6,969 bases of DNA from Bacteriovoracaceae bacterium UBA6144 (GTDB lineage Bacteria > Bdellovibrionota > Bacteriovoracia > Bacteriovoracales > Bacteriovoracaceae). The translations under genes were made by a program, and so were the position numbers. Shown one piece after another: positions 6,783-6,969 of this stretch. The notes under the pieces are model-generated. The model was given only the letters and a program-made list of their open reading frames with translations, was not told the origin of the DNA and made no database searches. Location: assembly GCA_002435705.1 (NCBI GenBank), contig DIVA01000129.1, forward strand, positions 13,198 to 20,166, read 5' to 3'. The stretch's first letter is position 1; every line of letters begins with the position of its first letter.

Positions 6783-6969
6783 TGAAAGCCCATGAGCTAC
6801 TGACTTTTGATCCAGAGCTTGTGTGCTTAAAAAAGTCTGAACTCAATTTATCGCAAATCACACTCCCCTCTGAACTCAAAGAGGGGAGTGTCGTTTTTAT
6901 CAAAAATAAAAAATTTCTAACTGAATTCTTAGCTTCATCTCAAGCCACAACATCTGGTGCCCTGATACT
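6782..6969 (+). CDS. lpxD: Probable LpxD (UDP-3-O-acylglucosamine N-acyltransferase), N-terminal part; 3' end outside window
   Basis: Only 62 complete codons are visible, open to the window edge. LpxD adds the second hydroxy-acyl chain to UDP-acyl-glucosamine in lipid A synthesis in the cytoplasm. The call rests on two things. First, the stretch LPSELKEGSVVFIKNKKFLTEF followed by a short Ala/Ser-rich segment and GALI resembles the N-terminal uridine-binding domain of LpxD (the region of E. coli LpxD around G-H-I-T-F-M-V-N-P-K-Y); in E. coli this precedes the hexapeptide-repeat domain. Second, lpxD usually follows skp. The diagnostic hexapeptide repeats and catalytic histidine are beyond the window. 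The ATG overlaps the skp TAA (TAATG), with a GGTGA Shine-Dalgarno-like element at 6773-6777, so coupled translation is likely. A terminator-like hairpin lies within these codons. Confidence 0.6.
   Translation, partial: MKAHELLTFDPELVCLKKSELNLSQITLPSELKEGSVVFIKNKKFLTEFLASSQATTSGALI
6860..6898 (+). terminator. Intrinsic-terminator-like hairpin inside the lpxD coding region
   Basis: A perfect 12-bp inverted repeat: ACACTCCCCTCT (6860-6871) pairs with AGAGGGGAGTGT (6880-6891) around the 8-nt loop GAACTCAA. Two bases later comes TTTTT (6894-6898). The layout is that of a Rho-independent terminator for + strand transcription; there is no matching T-run on the other strand. It begins 79 nt into lpxD and the reading frame stays open through it. 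It may be a real terminator or attenuator, or a stable mRNA structure. The structure is certain; its function is not. Confidence 0.5.

Noticed and set aside
1..6969. Mobile element, phage, CRISPR, toxin-antitoxin or other defence system
   Set aside because: Apart from gaps of 45 nt or less, every base is covered by housekeeping genes; no direct repeat arrays, transposase or integrase motifs, or tRNA genes were seen.

Overview
The window is an ordinary-looking, tightly packed, one-direction (+ strand) cluster of housekeeping and outer-membrane biogenesis genes from a Gram-negative (diderm, LPS-making) bacterium. Visible gene order: 3' end of prfB (release factor 2), lysS (lysyl-tRNA synthetase), a LolC/LolE-type lipoprotein-release permease, lolD (its ATPase), bamA (outer-membrane protein assembly), skp/ompH (periplasmic chaperone), and the first 62 codons of a probable lpxD (lipid A acyltransferase). 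The moderate GC content, the run lysS-lolC-lolD-bamA-skp-lpxD and the protein character suggest the old 'deltaproteobacterial' lineages, most likely a Bdellovibrio/Bacteriovorax-like organism (Bdellovibrionota). That assignment is inference from gene order and general resemblance, not a database result.

Layout: prfB overlaps lysS by 11 nt. The lysS stop is directly followed by the permease ATG (TAAATG). The permease overlaps lolD by 1 nt (TAATG). A 45-nt gap with an AT-rich inverted repeat separates lolD from bamA, a 38-nt gap with a strong ribosome binding site separates bamA from skp, and skp overlaps lpxD by 1 nt (TAATG). There is no non-coding stretch longer than 45 nt, and no tRNA, rRNA, CRISPR array, insertion sequence or phage gene. 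I found no convincing promoter, so the genes probably form one or two operons, with the lolD/bamA gap the most likely internal break.

How the genes fit together: the Lol permease and LolD extract lipoproteins from the inner membrane for delivery to the outer membrane; some of these normally include BAM accessory lipoproteins. BamA folds beta-barrel proteins into the outer membrane, Skp escorts unfolded barrel proteins to it, and LpxD makes the lipid A precursor of the outer leaflet. The upstream pair prfB-lysS belongs to translation.

I did not find a new biological system here. The most interesting non-coding signal is a perfect 12-bp hairpin followed by a T-run inside the start of lpxD. It looks like an intrinsic terminator placed within a translated gene and could act as a translation-sensitive attenuator.
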